Shown here: positions 38,744 through 48,232 of the stretch, piece by piece
How the letters are laid out: the number at the start of each line of letters is the position of its first letter
Position numbering within the stretch: the first letter of the stretch is position 1
Assembly (NCBI GenBank): GCA_947501025.1
Contig: CANMUM010000009.1
Span: 1 to 64,000 of the forward strand
Length of the DNA: 64,000 nt
From: an uncultured Paracoccaceae bacterium
GTDB lineage: Bacteria; Pseudomonadota; Alphaproteobacteria; Rhodobacterales; Rhodobacteraceae
Direction: 5' to 3'
The notes under the pieces: model-generated
What the model was told of the DNA's origin: nothing
What the model saw: only the letters and a program-made list of their open reading frames with translations
The model's database searches: none
Translations under genes and position numbers: made by a program

Positions 38744-40159
38744 TTATGCCAACCCTACGCTTTGCGTTGATGGGTCAAAGGTCAATGTCCATTTGACACC
38801 ATTTGGATCCACATCACTTGGCAAATTGAGCGGAACGGTATTCAATATGGCACGCTCGGCCGTTTGGAATGCCGCGATTTGATCACCATTTGGATTGCTA
38901 GGGTCGAGCAGTTCGATTGGCGAGTTGAGGGCGCCACTTGAATCAACACTAAACCCAACAACGACGACCAGCTCAATTAAATTGGATTTATCAGCAATCG
39001 GTGCAATGCTCCAATTTCTTGCAATCTGTTGAATAATAGAACCCGTTTCAATGCGTGATAGTGCGCGGCCTTGATTGCTCTGCGTGCTTGATCCATCAAG
39101 CTGTGCTAAGATTTCGCTTGCCGTATCTGGTGCATTTTGAACCACATTAAGACTACTTGTTCTTGCTGGGGGAACCGGTGCCGAGCGCGGCGCAGAGCCA
39201 CTAATTTCAGGCGTTGATGGCGCGGGTGTTGGTTCGGGCGCAACCGCAGATTCTTCTTCCACAGTATCAGCAACAACTTGTGCAACAAGATCATCCACAC
39301 TCTCGCCTTGAACGACAGGTGAGCTTTCAACAATGTTTAAAGATGCTGCGTTGCGCGCTGGTGGAACCGGCGGCGCACTCACGATAGGCGCGGCTGGAGC
39401 CGTTGCTGCAACGTCTGGTGACGGTGTTGGCGTGTTATCTGATTCTACGACGGCTTCTGTAGCTGTGCCCGTATCCAAGGTCACATCAGGCGCTATCGTT
39501 TCCACATCAGCCGTATTAAGTGATGTGGCAACACGCGCGGGTGGCGTTGCCGCTGTGTTTGGTGCAGATGTTACAGGTTTTGAAATATTCTGATCACCAC
39601 CAAGTTCGCCAAGGACAGCTTCAATCGCATCTCCAGTTTCATCACGCCTTGGTGGTGGCGTGACTGCGGGCTGCTCAACAATGGTTTCGACAAGCTCCGT
39701 AATTTCATCGACCTGTGTGTTTTCGGCTTGTTGTACCTGTCCTGGAACTGGGCGTGCGGGTGGTGCAATTGCTGTGCGCGGTGCGGCATCGCCAATACTC
39801 GGCACAACAGGAGCAGGTGGAGGCGTCGGCGCAACTGGCTCAGCTGGTTGGGCTTGTATAATTTCAATCTCGACAGGCTCCTCACTCACTGGAACCACAT
39901 TATCATCAGTCACTACATCATCAGCAGGTGCGATGTTTTCGGCAGTTAATGGCGATGGTGTAGGCTCTGGCTCAATCGCATCGCTTTGTGCGATATTGGC
40001 CTGTGCAACAAGCGCTTCAAAGCTCGCATTATCTATAATTTCAACCGTATCAATTTGAATTTCACGCGGCTTAAATGGCCATGCCATCCCCCAAAGAAGG
40101 ATAACCGCGGCAAGCACGATATGACCAATGATTGATAAGAGTGTGGATTGCCTATTCAC
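38744..40159 (-). CDS. tolA: TolA-like envelope-spanning protein
   Basis: 471 residues. N-terminal membrane anchor (LLSIIGHIVLAAVILLWGMA), a very long Pro/Ala/Thr/Glu linker (60-370) in place of the Lys/Ala helix of enterics, and a C-terminal domain from 375 (SIIQQIARNWSIAPI, VVVGFSVDSSGALNSPIELL) as in TolA/TonB C domains. It reaches from TolQR in the inner membrane to TolB/Pal. The linker contains repeated PPAR modules (several copies of SLNIVES- or SLNVVQN-like pieces). The start is GTG with AGAGG 8 nt upstream. Confidence 0.92.
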   Translation of the reverse strand: MNRQSTLLSIIGHIVLAAVILLWGMAWPFKPREIQIDTVEIIDNASFEALVAQANIAQSDAIEPEPTPSPLTAENIAPADDVVTDDNVVPVSEEPVEIEIIQAQPAEPVAPTPPPAPVVPSIGDAAPRTAIAPPARPVPGQVQQAENTQVDEITELVETIVEQPAVTPPPRRDETGDAIEAVLGELGGDQNISKPVTSAPNTAATPPARVATSLNTADVETIAPDVTLDTGTATEAVVESDNTPTPSPDVAATAPAAPIVSAPPVPPARNAASLNIVESSPVVQGESVDDLVAQVVADTVEEESAVAPEPTPAPSTPEISGSAPRSAPVPPARTSSLNVVQNAPDTASEILAQLDGSSTQSNQGRALSRIETGSIIQQIARNWSIAPIADKSNLIELVVVVGFSVDSSGALNSPIELLDPSNPNGDQIAAFQTAERAILNTVPLNLPSDVDPNGVKWTLTFDPSTQSVGLA

Positions 40160-40171
40160 GAGCCAAACCTC

Positions 40172-40606
40172 TTAATTTGAAGATGCAGGCACATCGCCCA
40201 CCAAGCCGATATCGGTATATCCAGCACTTGAGAGCAAACCCATAACCTCAAAAACTTTACCATAACTATTGGCACCATCGGCACGCAAATAGACTTTACG
40301 GCTTGTCCGATCCGCCATCACTTCATCAAGACGCGCGGTCAGATCCGCTTCAAGAACCAAATCATTTTGTAAATATAGCTCGCCGCTTGACGATACTGAA
40401 ATCGCCAAAGGTGTTTCAGCCTCTTGTGGCAAAGAATTCACTTCACCATCAGGCAAATTCACAGGCACACCAACTTGAAGCATGGGCGCCGCCACCATAA
40501 AAATGACGAGCAGCACCAGCATGACATCAACCATCGGCGTGACGTTAATCTCTGCCATTAATTTTGATCTACGGGTACGTCTTTGGGCTTTGGTTGAGAG
40601 CGCCAT
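40172..40606 (-). CDS. tolR: Tol-Pal energising protein TolR
   Basis: 144 residues of the ExbD/TolR family. One membrane helix (about 25-45) with the proton-path Asp in MVDVMLVLLVIFMV, and a periplasmic domain ending near VGDVPASSN. With TolQ it turns the proton motive force into movement of TolA. ATG 40606 overlaps the tolQ stop (TAATG). Confidence 0.96.
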   Translation of the reverse strand: MALSTKAQRRTRRSKLMAEINVTPMVDVMLVLLVIFMVAAPMLQVGVPVNLPDGEVNSLPQEAETPLAISVSSSGELYLQNDLVLEADLTARLDEVMADRTSRKVYLRADGANSYGKVFEVMGLLSSAGYTDIGLVGDVPASSN

Positions 40607-41310
40607 TAACCACGCTCCTGATCGATCTGACGAGAGAGAAGAAGAGAAAACTCATCAGCAAATGCCTCATGGTCAATTGCCAAACGCTCTGCGTCACTTG
40701 TGAGCTTGTTATAGAATATAACCGCAGGAATAGCGGCTACAAGACCAAGCGCCGTTGCGACCAATGCCTCTGCGATACCAGGTGCAACAACGGCAAGATT
40801 TGTGGATTGCGCAGTCGCAATATCTTGAAACGAGTTTTTAATCCCCCAAACCGTGCCAAACAAACCAATAAATGGTGCCGTTGATCCAACAGTGGCCAAA
40901 ACCATCAATCCACTCTCCCAAAGATCGCGAGAAGAATTGATTGATACGTTCATAGCGCGTTCTATGCGCGCATTAGCGCCCGACATAACTTGACCATCTT
41001 GGAAATGGCTCTTGCGCCACTCCTTCATACCCGCAACAAAAATGCGTTCCATATCACCATCTGGACTAGCCCCTACCCCTTCATAGATCTCTTCAAGTGG
41101 CTGGCCAGACCAGAACATTTGTGAAAATATGTCGGCTTGTGCACGCGCAGCTTTGTACTGACGCAATTTCGCGATGACAATCGACCACGCCCATATTGAA
41201 GCGACAATCAAAATAATCATCACGATTTTTACGATAAAACTTGACCTGATAAATAGCGCCAACAAACCAAAATCCATTTGGCCGGCGGCATTAATTGCTT
41301 CGCTTTCCAT
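40606..41310 (-). CDS. tolQ: Tol-Pal energising protein TolQ
   Basis: 234 residues of the MotA/TolQ/ExbB family. Three membrane helices, near 20-42, 135-160 (GSTAPFIGLFGTVWGI) and 170-195 (GIAEALVATALGLVAAIPAV). It forms the proton channel with TolR. The first gene of tolQRAB-pal here; ybgC, usually just upstream, is separated by four genes. Confidence 0.96.
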   Translation of the reverse strand: MESEAINAAGQMDFGLLALFIRSSFIVKIVMIILIVASIWAWSIVIAKLRQYKAARAQADIFSQMFWSGQPLEEIYEGVGASPDGDMERIFVAGMKEWRKSHFQDGQVMSGANARIERAMNVSINSSRDLWESGLMVLATVGSTAPFIGLFGTVWGIKNSFQDIATAQSTNLAVVAPGIAEALVATALGLVAAIPAVIFYNKLTSDAERLAIDHEAFADEFSLLLSRQIDQERG

Positions 41311-41356
41311 ATATACTGCTCTCTTTAAATGGCTTTTTGCCGTTATTGTTTCATCG

Positions 41357-41384
41357 ATTCTAGCACGATTGCGTCGAAACTCAA
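41357..41384 (-). promoter_or_regulatory. probable tolQ promoter
   Basis: Minus strand TTGAGT (41384-41379), 16 nt, TAGAAT (41362-41357), about 47 nt before the tolQ ATG and in the only gap of more than 100 nt upstream. A reasonable sigma-70 match. Confidence 0.45.
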
Positions 41385-41429
41385 GGCGAATTGAGCGCCC
41401 TCACATAAAAGTGGCAAAAACTCGCGTTT

Positions 41430-42494
41430 TTAACGAATTGGTCGTTTATTCAATATTTTCTCGGCCAAGCTCGGCTCTTTGACTTCACCATCCCAAGCTT
41501 TATGGGCTTCACGCGTTCGCGCGCGATCCAATTGCTCACGTATTTTCTCTCGATTTTCAAAATCATCAATAGAAGCTTTTGAAAAGTGACGAATGGCATC
41601 ATCAAAATCGGCTTCATTCAATATATAATTGCGCCACCCCCCCAAATCGACAAGCTTTGCGCTTGCAGCCGCTAAAAGCCAATTCGTTTCATCATTTGAT
41701 AAATATTGCCGATAAGGCTCAAGGAGCGCATTCAAACTTGTCGCACGTTCAATTTCATCTTTTATAGACGGAATATAAGCGATCTCTATTTCGCCTTTGC
41801 GGTATCTTTGCTCATTAAGCGCCGCCAATTGGGAATAAAACGCCTGAACACGCCCACGATTGACGGCATTTGAGCTAATGCTACCCCCATGAATTCGATA
41901 CTTCCCCAGTGGCTCCTCATGAACCACAATCTTATGTTGTCGAAAAAGCCGCCAATATAAATCGGCATCCTCACATAAATGTGCATGGCGATAACCGCCT
42001 ATATCTTTCAAAACATCCAGCCTTGCGGTCAAGAATGGGTGAGAAAGATAAGGCTCTCGTGCTGGAAAATATGTGGGATCTTGCCACCACATTGCATCGC
42101 CTTGACCGCTCAAGCCCAAATGGTGCCCCTGCCCATCGATATTCAACACACGGCACGAAACGGCATCAAGCTGCGCAAAGTCTATATATTCGACTTGTTT
42201 GCTTAAACGATTAGGAAAATAGACATCATCATCATCAGCACGCGCCATGAATTCACAATCAAGCATGTCCAAGCCCAGATTCAAGCTCTCAACAAGCCCG
42301 CGATTGGAATGGGAATGTATGCGAATGCGTTTCTGATCAAATCGATCAACCACATTTTGCCAGTCATCGGTAGAGCCGTCATCAATGATCAAAATATCAT
42401 AATCATCATAATCTTGAGCCAGCAGCGTCTTTAATGACTCCGCCAGATATGCCTCGCCATTATATAAAGACATCAAGACTGATACGCGCGCCAT
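41430..42494 (-). CDS. family 2 glycosyltransferase
   Basis: 354 residues from ATG 42494. RVSVLMSLYNGEAYLAESL, DYDILIIDDGSTDDW and FMARADDDDVYFPNR (metal-binding DDD) define a GT2 enzyme; CEDADLYWRLFRQH carries the ED base. No membrane helix. The tail from about 230 is helical and of unknown role. It probably adds a sugar to a surface glycan. Its ATG shares a base with the stop of the upstream gene, so the two are translated together. Confidence 0.87.
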   Translation of the reverse strand: MARVSVLMSLYNGEAYLAESLKTLLAQDYDDYDILIIDDGSTDDWQNVVDRFDQKRIRIHSHSNRGLVESLNLGLDMLDCEFMARADDDDVYFPNRLSKQVEYIDFAQLDAVSCRVLNIDGQGHHLGLSGQGDAMWWQDPTYFPAREPYLSHPFLTARLDVLKDIGGYRHAHLCEDADLYWRLFRQHKIVVHEEPLGKYRIHGGSISSNAVNRGRVQAFYSQLAALNEQRYRKGEIEIAYIPSIKDEIERATSLNALLEPYRQYLSNDETNWLLAAASAKLVDLGGWRNYILNEADFDDAIRHFSKASIDDFENREKIREQLDRARTREAHKAWDGEVKEPSLAEKILNKRPIR

Positions 42495-43015
42495 TAGCTG
42501 ATCTCCTGCGCAATTTGAGAAAGACCAAGCGCAAACCATGGGCGGTTTGGAAACAAGAGCGCAAGGCGAATATGAGAGATGTCGCTGCGCTTTACACCGC
42601 TAAAATGATCAAAAACATCGCCACTCACATTATGCTTTGTCCAATCAAAACCAATAGAAAAATCTGGCAAATCCACTTGCTGATCACGTCCGCCAGTTTT
42701 GATATAAGCGCGAGGATAGACTTTTTCGGCGGGTGCAAAACGCATGATAAAAGATACATTTTTGAAATTTGGGTCTAAATCAACTTCCAAAGCCATCCAG
42801 TCATTTTCACCTCGATGAGAACCATGCAAAATAAGCGCATCACATTTTGTGTCTAGATGATCTTGATAGTGTGACTTATGAGCGGTTACCGCCATTCGCG
42901 ATTTCTCGTCAAATGCCAATCTTACATTTTCACCTATAAAATCATATGTACCAAATGGTTCGGCCACATCTTTAAATTGATTAAAAAACAATGGTATGAT
43001 TTGAGAATGCGCCAA
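42494..43015 (-). CDS. uncharacterised protein coupled to the glycosyltransferase
   Basis: 173 residues, no family recognised. Predicted mostly beta (for example NDWMALEVDLDPNFKNVSFI and HIRLALLFPNRPWFALG), no signal peptide or membrane segment. The start is TTG 43015 with GGAA 7 nt upstream, the only plausible start near the frame opening. The TAATG overlap with the glycosyltransferase implies a linked function, perhaps carbohydrate binding, but this is a guess. Confidence 0.7.
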   Translation of the reverse strand: MAHSQIIPLFFNQFKDVAEPFGTYDFIGENVRLAFDEKSRMAVTAHKSHYQDHLDTKCDALILHGSHRGENDWMALEVDLDPNFKNVSFIMRFAPAEKVYPRAYIKTGGRDQQVDLPDFSIGFDWTKHNVSGDVFDHFSGVKRSDISHIRLALLFPNRPWFALGLSQIAQEIS

Positions 43016-43045
43016 GCTAATTCCGAAATAAAATAATTGAGCTAG

Positions 43046-43531
43046 TTAAGCGCGCGCATTATCCAATGTCAACGTCATAAACAGAGAATTTGGGTCCTCA
43101 CGATAATCCGCAAAAGGAGCGCAGGGCAGAAATCCATATTTTTGATAAAACCGTGTTGCAGGCTGAAAATTATCAGAATTTCCTGTTTCTAAGCTTAGCC
43201 GTTGATATCCTCGCTTATCAGCTTCATCTTTCATAATTGAAAATAAACGATCTGCGAGGCCTTCTCCACGCATAGCCTTTAAAACATGCATGGACTTAAC
43301 TTCGCCATGCGCCTCACCCAAATCTTTAAGGCCAATCATGCCAACGGCTTTATCTTGAAGCCATGCGACCCAAAACGTCACATCTGTGGCGCGCAGGCCA
43401 TCAATATCGAGCCTATGGCAACTCTCAATCGGCGTTTCAGCTTCGCAATGGGTCTTATGTAGATGAAGCAATTCAAGCAGTGATGAAGATGTAAACTCGT
43501 TTTCGTTTTTTATTTCTAACTTGTCATTCAT
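43046..43531 (-). CDS. GNAT-family N-acetyltransferase
   Basis: 161 residues. The acetyl-CoA loop is in VLKAMRGEGLADRLFSIM (R/Q-x-x-G-x-G/A type), with EVKSMHV before and LSLETGNSDNFQPATRFYQKYGF after: a typical small GNAT of the YjaB/PaiA-like kind. Substrate unknown. Not overlapping its neighbours. Confidence 0.9.
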   Translation of the reverse strand: MNDKLEIKNENEFTSSSLLELLHLHKTHCEAETPIESCHRLDIDGLRATDVTFWVAWLQDKAVGMIGLKDLGEAHGEVKSMHVLKAMRGEGLADRLFSIMKDEADKRGYQRLSLETGNSDNFQPATRFYQKYGFLPCAPFADYREDPNSLFMTLTLDNARA

Positions 43532-43576
43532 ATAAAATTATGAGCAAATTATGGACATAATGACAAGGAAAAACTT

Positions 43577-43963
43577 ATGCCAACACTCAAACTTGATGCC
43601 GTTGCTGTTTCTGCAAAAGACATGAAAACGTCAGTTGAGTTTTATAAATTGCTTGGTTTCGCATTTGGCGAATGGGACAGCGAAGACCATGTCGAGCCGA
43701 TTACGAAAAACGGCGATGTACGCCTTATGATTGACAGTGCTGAATTGATGATGAAGCTAAATGGTGAGGCACCAACTCCTCCCAATCATTCCGCATTTGC
43801 CATGCTGTGCGCGAGCCCTGCTGAGGTTGATGAGGTATATAGCCAAATAACGGGCGCAGGTTTTGTCGGCACAACAGAACCTTGGGATGCATTTTGGGGG
43901 CAACGTTATGCGACCGTGAGCGATCCCGATGGATATAAAATAGATATTTTTGCGCCGCTTTAG
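43577..43963 (+). CDS. VOC-family (glyoxalase/bleomycin-resistance-like) protein
   Basis: 128 residues with two beta-alpha-beta-beta-beta modules: LDAVAVSAKDMKTSVEFYKLLGF and the C-terminal [19 protein letters not shown]. Possible metal ligands are His in DHVEP and Glu near EPWDAF. Function undefined; could be a lyase or binding protein. Alone on the plus strand between GNAT and ybgC, with AAGGA 7 nt upstream; its end overlaps the ybgC stop by 4 nt. Confidence 0.9.
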   Translation: MPTLKLDAVAVSAKDMKTSVEFYKLLGFAFGEWDSEDHVEPITKNGDVRLMIDSAELMMKLNGEAPTPPNHSAFAMLCASPAEVDEVYSQITGAGFVGTTEPWDAFWGQRYATVSDPDGYKIDIFAPL

Positions 43964-44352
43964 CTTACAAACACATCTCGCAGCTCATCTGGTAAAGCTA
44001 TGGCGCGCATCTGAGCACCAACGGCAACAACAACGACTTCAGCTTGAAAAAGCAACTCATCACCGCGCTTTACGTCTTGCTGGAATATTACGCTTGCCCG
44101 CCTCAATTTCTTAACACTGGTTTCAACAATTAACTCATCATCATATCTAGCTGGCAAAATATAATCACAAGTCATTTTGCGCACGACAAATAATAGGTCA
44201 TATTTTTGATTTAAGTCAATTTGACTAATGCCCAATCCGCGCAACATTTCCGAACGGGCACGTTCTACAAATTTCAGATAATTGGCATGGTAAACGATGC
44301 CGCCCATATCGGTATCTTCAATATAAACTCTAAGAGCAAACTCATGCATCAT
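43960..44352 (-). CDS. ybgC: acyl-CoA thioesterase YbgC
   Basis: 130 residues, hot-dog 4-hydroxybenzoyl-CoA thioesterase family: [21 protein letters not shown] contains the catalytic Asp, then [15 protein letters not shown]. It hydrolyses acyl-CoA or acyl-ACP and is linked to Tol-Pal by gene neighbourhood. ATG 44352 has GAGGA 8 nt upstream and overlaps the ruvB end by 11 nt. Here tolQ does not follow directly. Confidence 0.93.
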   Translation of the reverse strand: MMHEFALRVYIEDTDMGGIVYHANYLKFVERARSEMLRGLGISQIDLNQKYDLLFVVRKMTCDYILPARYDDELIVETSVKKLRRASVIFQQDVKRGDELLFQAEVVVVAVGAQMRAIALPDELRDVFVS

Positions 44353-45382
44353 CTTGTTTTTCCTCAAAAAGATCGGCTTGTTGAGATGATTTAGGTGGCG
44401 TTAAGCCAAGATGTTGCCAAGCGCGTGGCGCTAAGCATCTGCCGCGCGGTGTGCGCTGTAAAAGGCCTTGCTGCAACAAATATGGCTCAATGACTTCCTC
44501 AAGCGCATCTCGGCTTTCAGATAGTGCGGCGGCAATGGTTTCAATGCCAACAGGCCCACCATTATAATGATCCGATAACAGCCGCAAATACCGCAAATCG
44601 GCGCCATCAAGACCAATATGATCAACGCCCAAGCGCGTAAGGGAGCTATCAGCGAGCGCCTTCGTCACCGTGCCATTGCCCTCAACAATCGCAAAATCAA
44701 TCACACGGCGCAGAAGCCTTATCGCAATCCTTGGCGTGCCACGGGCGCGGCGGGAAATCTCACCCGCGCCATCAGGATCAATTGGGATATTGAGCATTTG
44801 TGATGCACGTTCAATAATGCTTAACAGCTCGCTTTCATTGTAAAACTCAAGCCGCAATGGAATGCCAAAACGATCACGAAGTGGCGTTGTCAAAAGGCCA
44901 AGCCGTGTCGTCGCGCCCACAAGGGTAAACTCAGGCAGATCAATACGAACTGTGCGCGCAGCAGGTCCCTCGCCGATCACCAAATCAAGCGCATAATCTT
45001 CCATCGCTGGATAAAGCACCTCTTCAACCGAAGGGTTCAATCTATGAATTTCATCAATAAAGAGCACATCATGCGCTTCAAGATTGGTCAAAATCGCCGC
45101 GAGATCACCAGCTTTTGCAAGAACAGGCCCGCTCGTCATCTTGAAGTTCACCCCAAGCTCATTGGAGATGATCTGTGCAAGCGTTGTCTTACCGAGACCT
45201 GGAGGCCCATAAAACAATGTATGATCCATAGCAGATCTTCGCTTTTTCGCGCTTTCGATGAAAACTTTTAGATTTGCACGGGTGTCTTTTTGACCCGTAA
45301 AATCATCGAGCATTTTGGGGCGCAACGCCTTATCAACATCCCCATCAAGTGGGTTGTGATCCAAATTCGGGTCTTTATCCAT
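44342..45382 (-). CDS. ruvB: Holliday junction branch-migration ATPase RuvB
   Basis: 346 residues. AAA+ motor: Walker A GPPGLGKT 59-66, Walker [11 protein letters not shown], sensor GATTRLG, and the C-terminal winged helix with [10 protein letters not shown]. With RuvA it migrates Holliday junctions. AAGG is 6 nt before the ATG. Last of ruvCAB, and overlaps ybgC. Confidence 0.97.
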   Translation of the reverse strand: MDKDPNLDHNPLDGDVDKALRPKMLDDFTGQKDTRANLKVFIESAKKRRSAMDHTLFYGPPGLGKTTLAQIISNELGVNFKMTSGPVLAKAGDLAAILTNLEAHDVLFIDEIHRLNPSVEEVLYPAMEDYALDLVIGEGPAARTVRIDLPEFTLVGATTRLGLLTTPLRDRFGIPLRLEFYNESELLSIIERASQMLNIPIDPDGAGEISRRARGTPRIAIRLLRRVIDFAIVEGNGTVTKALADSSLTRLGVDHIGLDGADLRYLRLLSDHYNGGPVGIETIAAALSESRDALEEVIEPYLLQQGLLQRTPRGRCLAPRAWQHLGLTPPKSSQQADLFEEKQDDA

Positions 45383-45391
45383 ATCGACCTT

Positions 45392-46051
45392 CTAGCCCTT
45401 TGGCGCCATGGCGCGCAAGGCCGTCTTGATAAGCTCGTTCAATTCAAGTCCCTCACCTGCCAGATTGCCAATGGTTTGTGCGGCAAGAACGCGATCATAA
45501 CCCAGATTGGCAAGCGCAGAAATGGCTTCGGCCTCATGGCTTGGTGTGGATGATGCCACAAATTCCATCGGCGCATTTTTGGCGGCGGGCTTTGATATAT
45601 CAGGCGCAAAATCCTCTACCACTTCATCTTCATTTGGAATCGTACCCATTAATTTAGCGGCTTTATCTTTAAGCTCCATACAAATGCGCTGCGCAAGTTT
45701 TGGCCCAACTCCAGGCGCGGCCTTAACCGTATTGATGTCACCTAATGTCAAAGCGCGGGCAAGGCTTTGCGTGCCAATTGTTCCCAAAATCGCAAGGGCT
45801 GCTTTAGCCCCAACACCTTGAACGGATGTCAATAATCGATACCATTCACGCTCCCCCAAGCTTGCAAAACCATAAAGCTGCATCAAGTCTTCGCGCACGA
45901 CCAATTCCGTGTGAACAATCGCTTCGGCGCCTTGAACAGGGAGTTGTGATAATGTGCGATCTGAGCAATGGACAACATAGCCAACCCCACCCACATCGAG
46001 CAAAAGCTGATCTGTTTTTGAAATCACAATCCCGCGCAATCGTCCAATCAT
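45392..46051 (-). CDS. ruvA: Holliday junction DNA helicase subunit RuvA
   Basis: 219 residues from [10 protein letters not shown] at 46051; the in-frame extension upstream lies in ruvC. OB domain (1-63), two helix-hairpin-helix motifs ([17 protein letters not shown] and [15 protein letters not shown]), an acidic linker, and domain III ending [10 protein letters not shown]...AQTIGNLA. Tetramers bind the four-way junction. ATG overlaps the ruvC stop (ATGA). Confidence 0.96.
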   Translation of the reverse strand: MIGRLRGIVISKTDQLLLDVGGVGYVVHCSDRTLSQLPVQGAEAIVHTELVVREDLMQLYGFASLGEREWYRLLTSVQGVGAKAALAILGTIGTQSLARALTLGDINTVKAAPGVGPKLAQRICMELKDKAAKLMGTIPNEDEVVEDFAPDISKPAAKNAPMEFVASSTPSHEAEAISALANLGYDRVLAAQTIGNLAGEGLELNELIKTALRAMAPKG

Positions 46052-46536
46052 GCGACCCTCATTTGTTTTGATTTTCGTAAATGCGCATGGCAAAGCGCTA
46101 TTGCTAAAGCATCGGCCTCATCAGCCGTGTCTGGTGAAGCCCCCTTAATCTGGAGTTTGACCATATAACTGACCTGCGATTTATCAGCATGTCCCGCCCC
46201 AACCACGGTTTTCTTGACTTGATTTGGCGCATATTCACCCACAAACAATCCTGCCCGCGCAGGTGCCAAAAGCGCCATTGCCCTTGCCTGACCGAGTTTC
46301 AAAGCCGATGCAGCGCCGCTATTGACAAATGTCTCCTCAACCGCCGCCTCATCTGGCCGATACATCTCGACAACGCTTTTCAGCTGGCCATAAAGATCGC
46401 TAAGCCGTTCAGATAACGCCTGCTTGCTATCACTATGGGCTGTGCCAGAAGCGATTTGGGTAATATTTTGGCCAACGACCTCAATCACTGCCCAGCCCAT
46501 ATTCCTCAATCCTGGATCTATGCCCAATATTCTCAT
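46048..46536 (-). CDS. ruvC: crossover junction endodeoxyribonuclease RuvC
   Basis: 162 residues from [12 protein letters not shown] at 46536. Catalytic carboxylates: Asp in GIDPG, Glu in VEETFVN, and two Asp in [15 protein letters not shown]. Resolves Holliday junctions made in recombination repair. An upstream in-frame extension of 15 residues has no support. No SOS box was seen upstream. Confidence 0.96.
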   Translation of the reverse strand: MRILGIDPGLRNMGWAVIEVVGQNITQIASGTAHSDSKQALSERLSDLYGQLKSVVEMYRPDEAAVEETFVNSGAASALKLGQARAMALLAPARAGLFVGEYAPNQVKKTVVGAGHADKSQVSYMVKLQIKGASPDTADEADALAIALCHAHLRKSKQMRVA

Positions 46537-46614
46537 TTTAATTCCTGTAATTTTTATTACACTAGCACAAAAGGTGAACAAAGACCAAGCGTAAAGTTTG
46601 CACTTATATTATGA

Positions 46615-46980
46615 TCAAGATTCGCTATGACCACCACGAACTTTTAACAGCGCCGCTTCAAGAAAACTCACCACGTTTTTGATTTCTTCTATTCGTTCAT
46701 TCAGCTCTACTATCTTGGCAACAATCACATTTTCTGCCTCAGACGGATCACAGCTGTCGAAAAAAGCCTTCATAAGCTCACGCAGATCGGCGATTGAAAT
46801 ACCTGCCGTTCGTGCCGCACTAACAAATTGCAATTGCAACAAAACGTCATCGCTATATTCACGATAATTATTGGTCTCACTTTGACTGGCAGAAGATGAG
46901 ATCAACTCATTCTTTTCGTATAATCGAATAGTGTCACGGCTCAGGCCTGACTTTTTGGATAGTTCACCTATTTTCATCAC
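46615..46980 (-). CDS. MerR-family transcriptional regulator
   Basis: 121 residues from the ATG at 46980, with GGAGG 4 nt upstream; a longer frame start 16 codons earlier is less likely. MKIGELSKKSGLSRDTIRLYEK is the MerR winged helix, followed by a dimerisation coiled coil (75-112). There is no cysteine cluster for metal sensing (one Cys in DSCDPSEAE), so the ligand is open. It is divergent from the flavoprotein gene, whose promoter it probably controls. Confidence 0.9.
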   Translation of the reverse strand: MMKIGELSKKSGLSRDTIRLYEKNELISSSASQSETNNYREYSDDVLLQLQFVSAARTAGISIADLRELMKAFFDSCDPSEAENVIVAKIVELNERIEEIKNVVSFLEAALLKVRGGHSES

Positions 46981-47027
46981 ACCTCCAAACCATGGACTAC
47001 TGTCTATTGTTTTACGTTCAGGATTCA

Positions 47028-47063
47028 TCTATATATTGCTGAGAATCAAAATACAACTATAGA
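47028..47063. promoter_or_regulatory. overlapping divergent promoters and operator of the MerR module
   Basis: TCTATA (47028-47033) and TATAGA (47058-47063) are inverted, with TTG and CAA just inside. Plus strand: TTGCTG-N16-TATAGA for the flavoprotein. Minus strand: TTGTAT-N17-TATAGA for merR. Both promoters use the same DNA, so one MerR dimer at the symmetric centre could control both. Confidence 0.45.
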
Positions 47064-47081
47064 CCGAGAAAGAACAACATT

Positions 47082-48167
47082 ATGACGCATCAAATTGTGA
47101 TTATTGGCGGCGGGTATATTGGAGTGCAACTTGCCAAATCCTTAGATCACTTGGCTAATGTCACTTTGATTGAGAAAAATAGTCACTTTGTTCATGCGCC
47201 CGCCATGGTGCGGACTGTTGTTGATCCGACGATCCTCGATCGCGCGCTTATCCCATATGATAAACTCCTAAAACGCGGTCAGCTCATTCAAGCTGTTGCT
47301 CAGTCTGTCTCTGAAAGCGAGGTAACGCTCACATCAGGTGAAAAAATTGCTGCTGATTACATTATTGTTGCAACAGGGTCGAGCAATGCCGTTCCCTTCA
47401 AATCTAATGATGGGGATATTAACGGACTTCGCTCGACAAATGCAAAGGTGCACACAAAACTTACCGAGGCAAAAACCGTTGCCATTGTTGGAGCTGGGGC
47501 GGTTGGAACTGAGCTTGCAGGTGAGATCGCCCATGCTTTCCCTGATAAGGACGTTCATCTGATTTCAAGTGAAGCCACATTATTCCCGCATCACCCAGCT
47601 AAGCTGGGCCGTGAGTTGTCCAAGAAATTAAAAGCATCTGGTGTATCACTGACATTTGGCGTACGCGCTGAAAACTTAGAGAGCCTAACAACACCCTATA
47701 CTGGCACCTTATCCCTATCCAACGGCACGAAAATCAAGGCTGACCTCGTTTTTCCTGTCATCGGGAGCAAAGCAACATCGACATTGCTACAATCGCTGCC
47801 TGGTGCGGAGATTCGGCGCGCTGAACGTGTCAAAACCGATGCGTGGATGCGCCCTTCGCAGTTTGGCAATATCTTTGCGGCAGGTGACGCAGCCGAGACT
47901 GGCGATGCAATGACCATAGTTGGCGCAAGCCGCCAAACTGCTTGGCTAACAAAGACGCTGAAGGCCTTGATCGCAGGCAAAAAAGTCGAGGATTTAAAGC
48001 CCTATTCACCATGGGGGCCAAAGGCGCCGTTTCTTGTGCCGCTGGGGCCAAAGCTTGGGAATTCCTTTTTGGGAATCTTCACAGCAGGCAATTTCATTAC
48101 CCGAAAATTGAAAGGCGAGGATTTGTTCTTGTCCAAATACAATAAACTTTTAGGCCGAAAAGGCTGA
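47082..48167 (+). CDS. FAD-dependent NAD(P)H oxidoreductase, AIF/FSP1-like
   Basis: 361 residues. FAD Rossmann motif IVIIGGGYIGVQLAKSL at the N-terminus, VATGSS at about 105, NAD(P) motif VAIVGAGAVGTELAGEIA at about 140, and the FAD-closing NIFAAGDAAETG at about 268. It resembles the AIFM2/FSP1 and NDH-2 group that reduces quinones; no C-terminal membrane anchor is visible. First gene of a plus-strand set with CrtC/AttH-like, SRPBCC and channel genes; divergent from merR. Confidence 0.88.
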   Translation: MTHQIVIIGGGYIGVQLAKSLDHLANVTLIEKNSHFVHAPAMVRTVVDPTILDRALIPYDKLLKRGQLIQAVAQSVSESEVTLTSGEKIAADYIIVATGSSNAVPFKSNDGDINGLRSTNAKVHTKLTEAKTVAIVGAGAVGTELAGEIAHAFPDKDVHLISSEATLFPHHPAKLGRELSKKLKASGVSLTFGVRAENLESLTTPYTGTLSLSNGTKIKADLVFPVIGSKATSTLLQSLPGAEIRRAERVKTDAWMRPSQFGNIFAAGDAAETGDAMTIVGASRQTAWLTKTLKALIAGKKVEDLKPYSPWGPKAPFLVPLGPKLGNSFLGIFTAGNFITRKLKGEDLFLSKYNKLLGRKG

Positions 48168-48232
48168 TCACATCTACTTAAGTAGTATATATGAGGAGAC
48201 AGATATGACTGATTTTTTTACAACACGATGCA

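Noticed and set aside
46537-46614. SOS box upstream of ruvC
   Set aside because: GAAC occurs once (46574 region) but without a second GAAC after seven bases.
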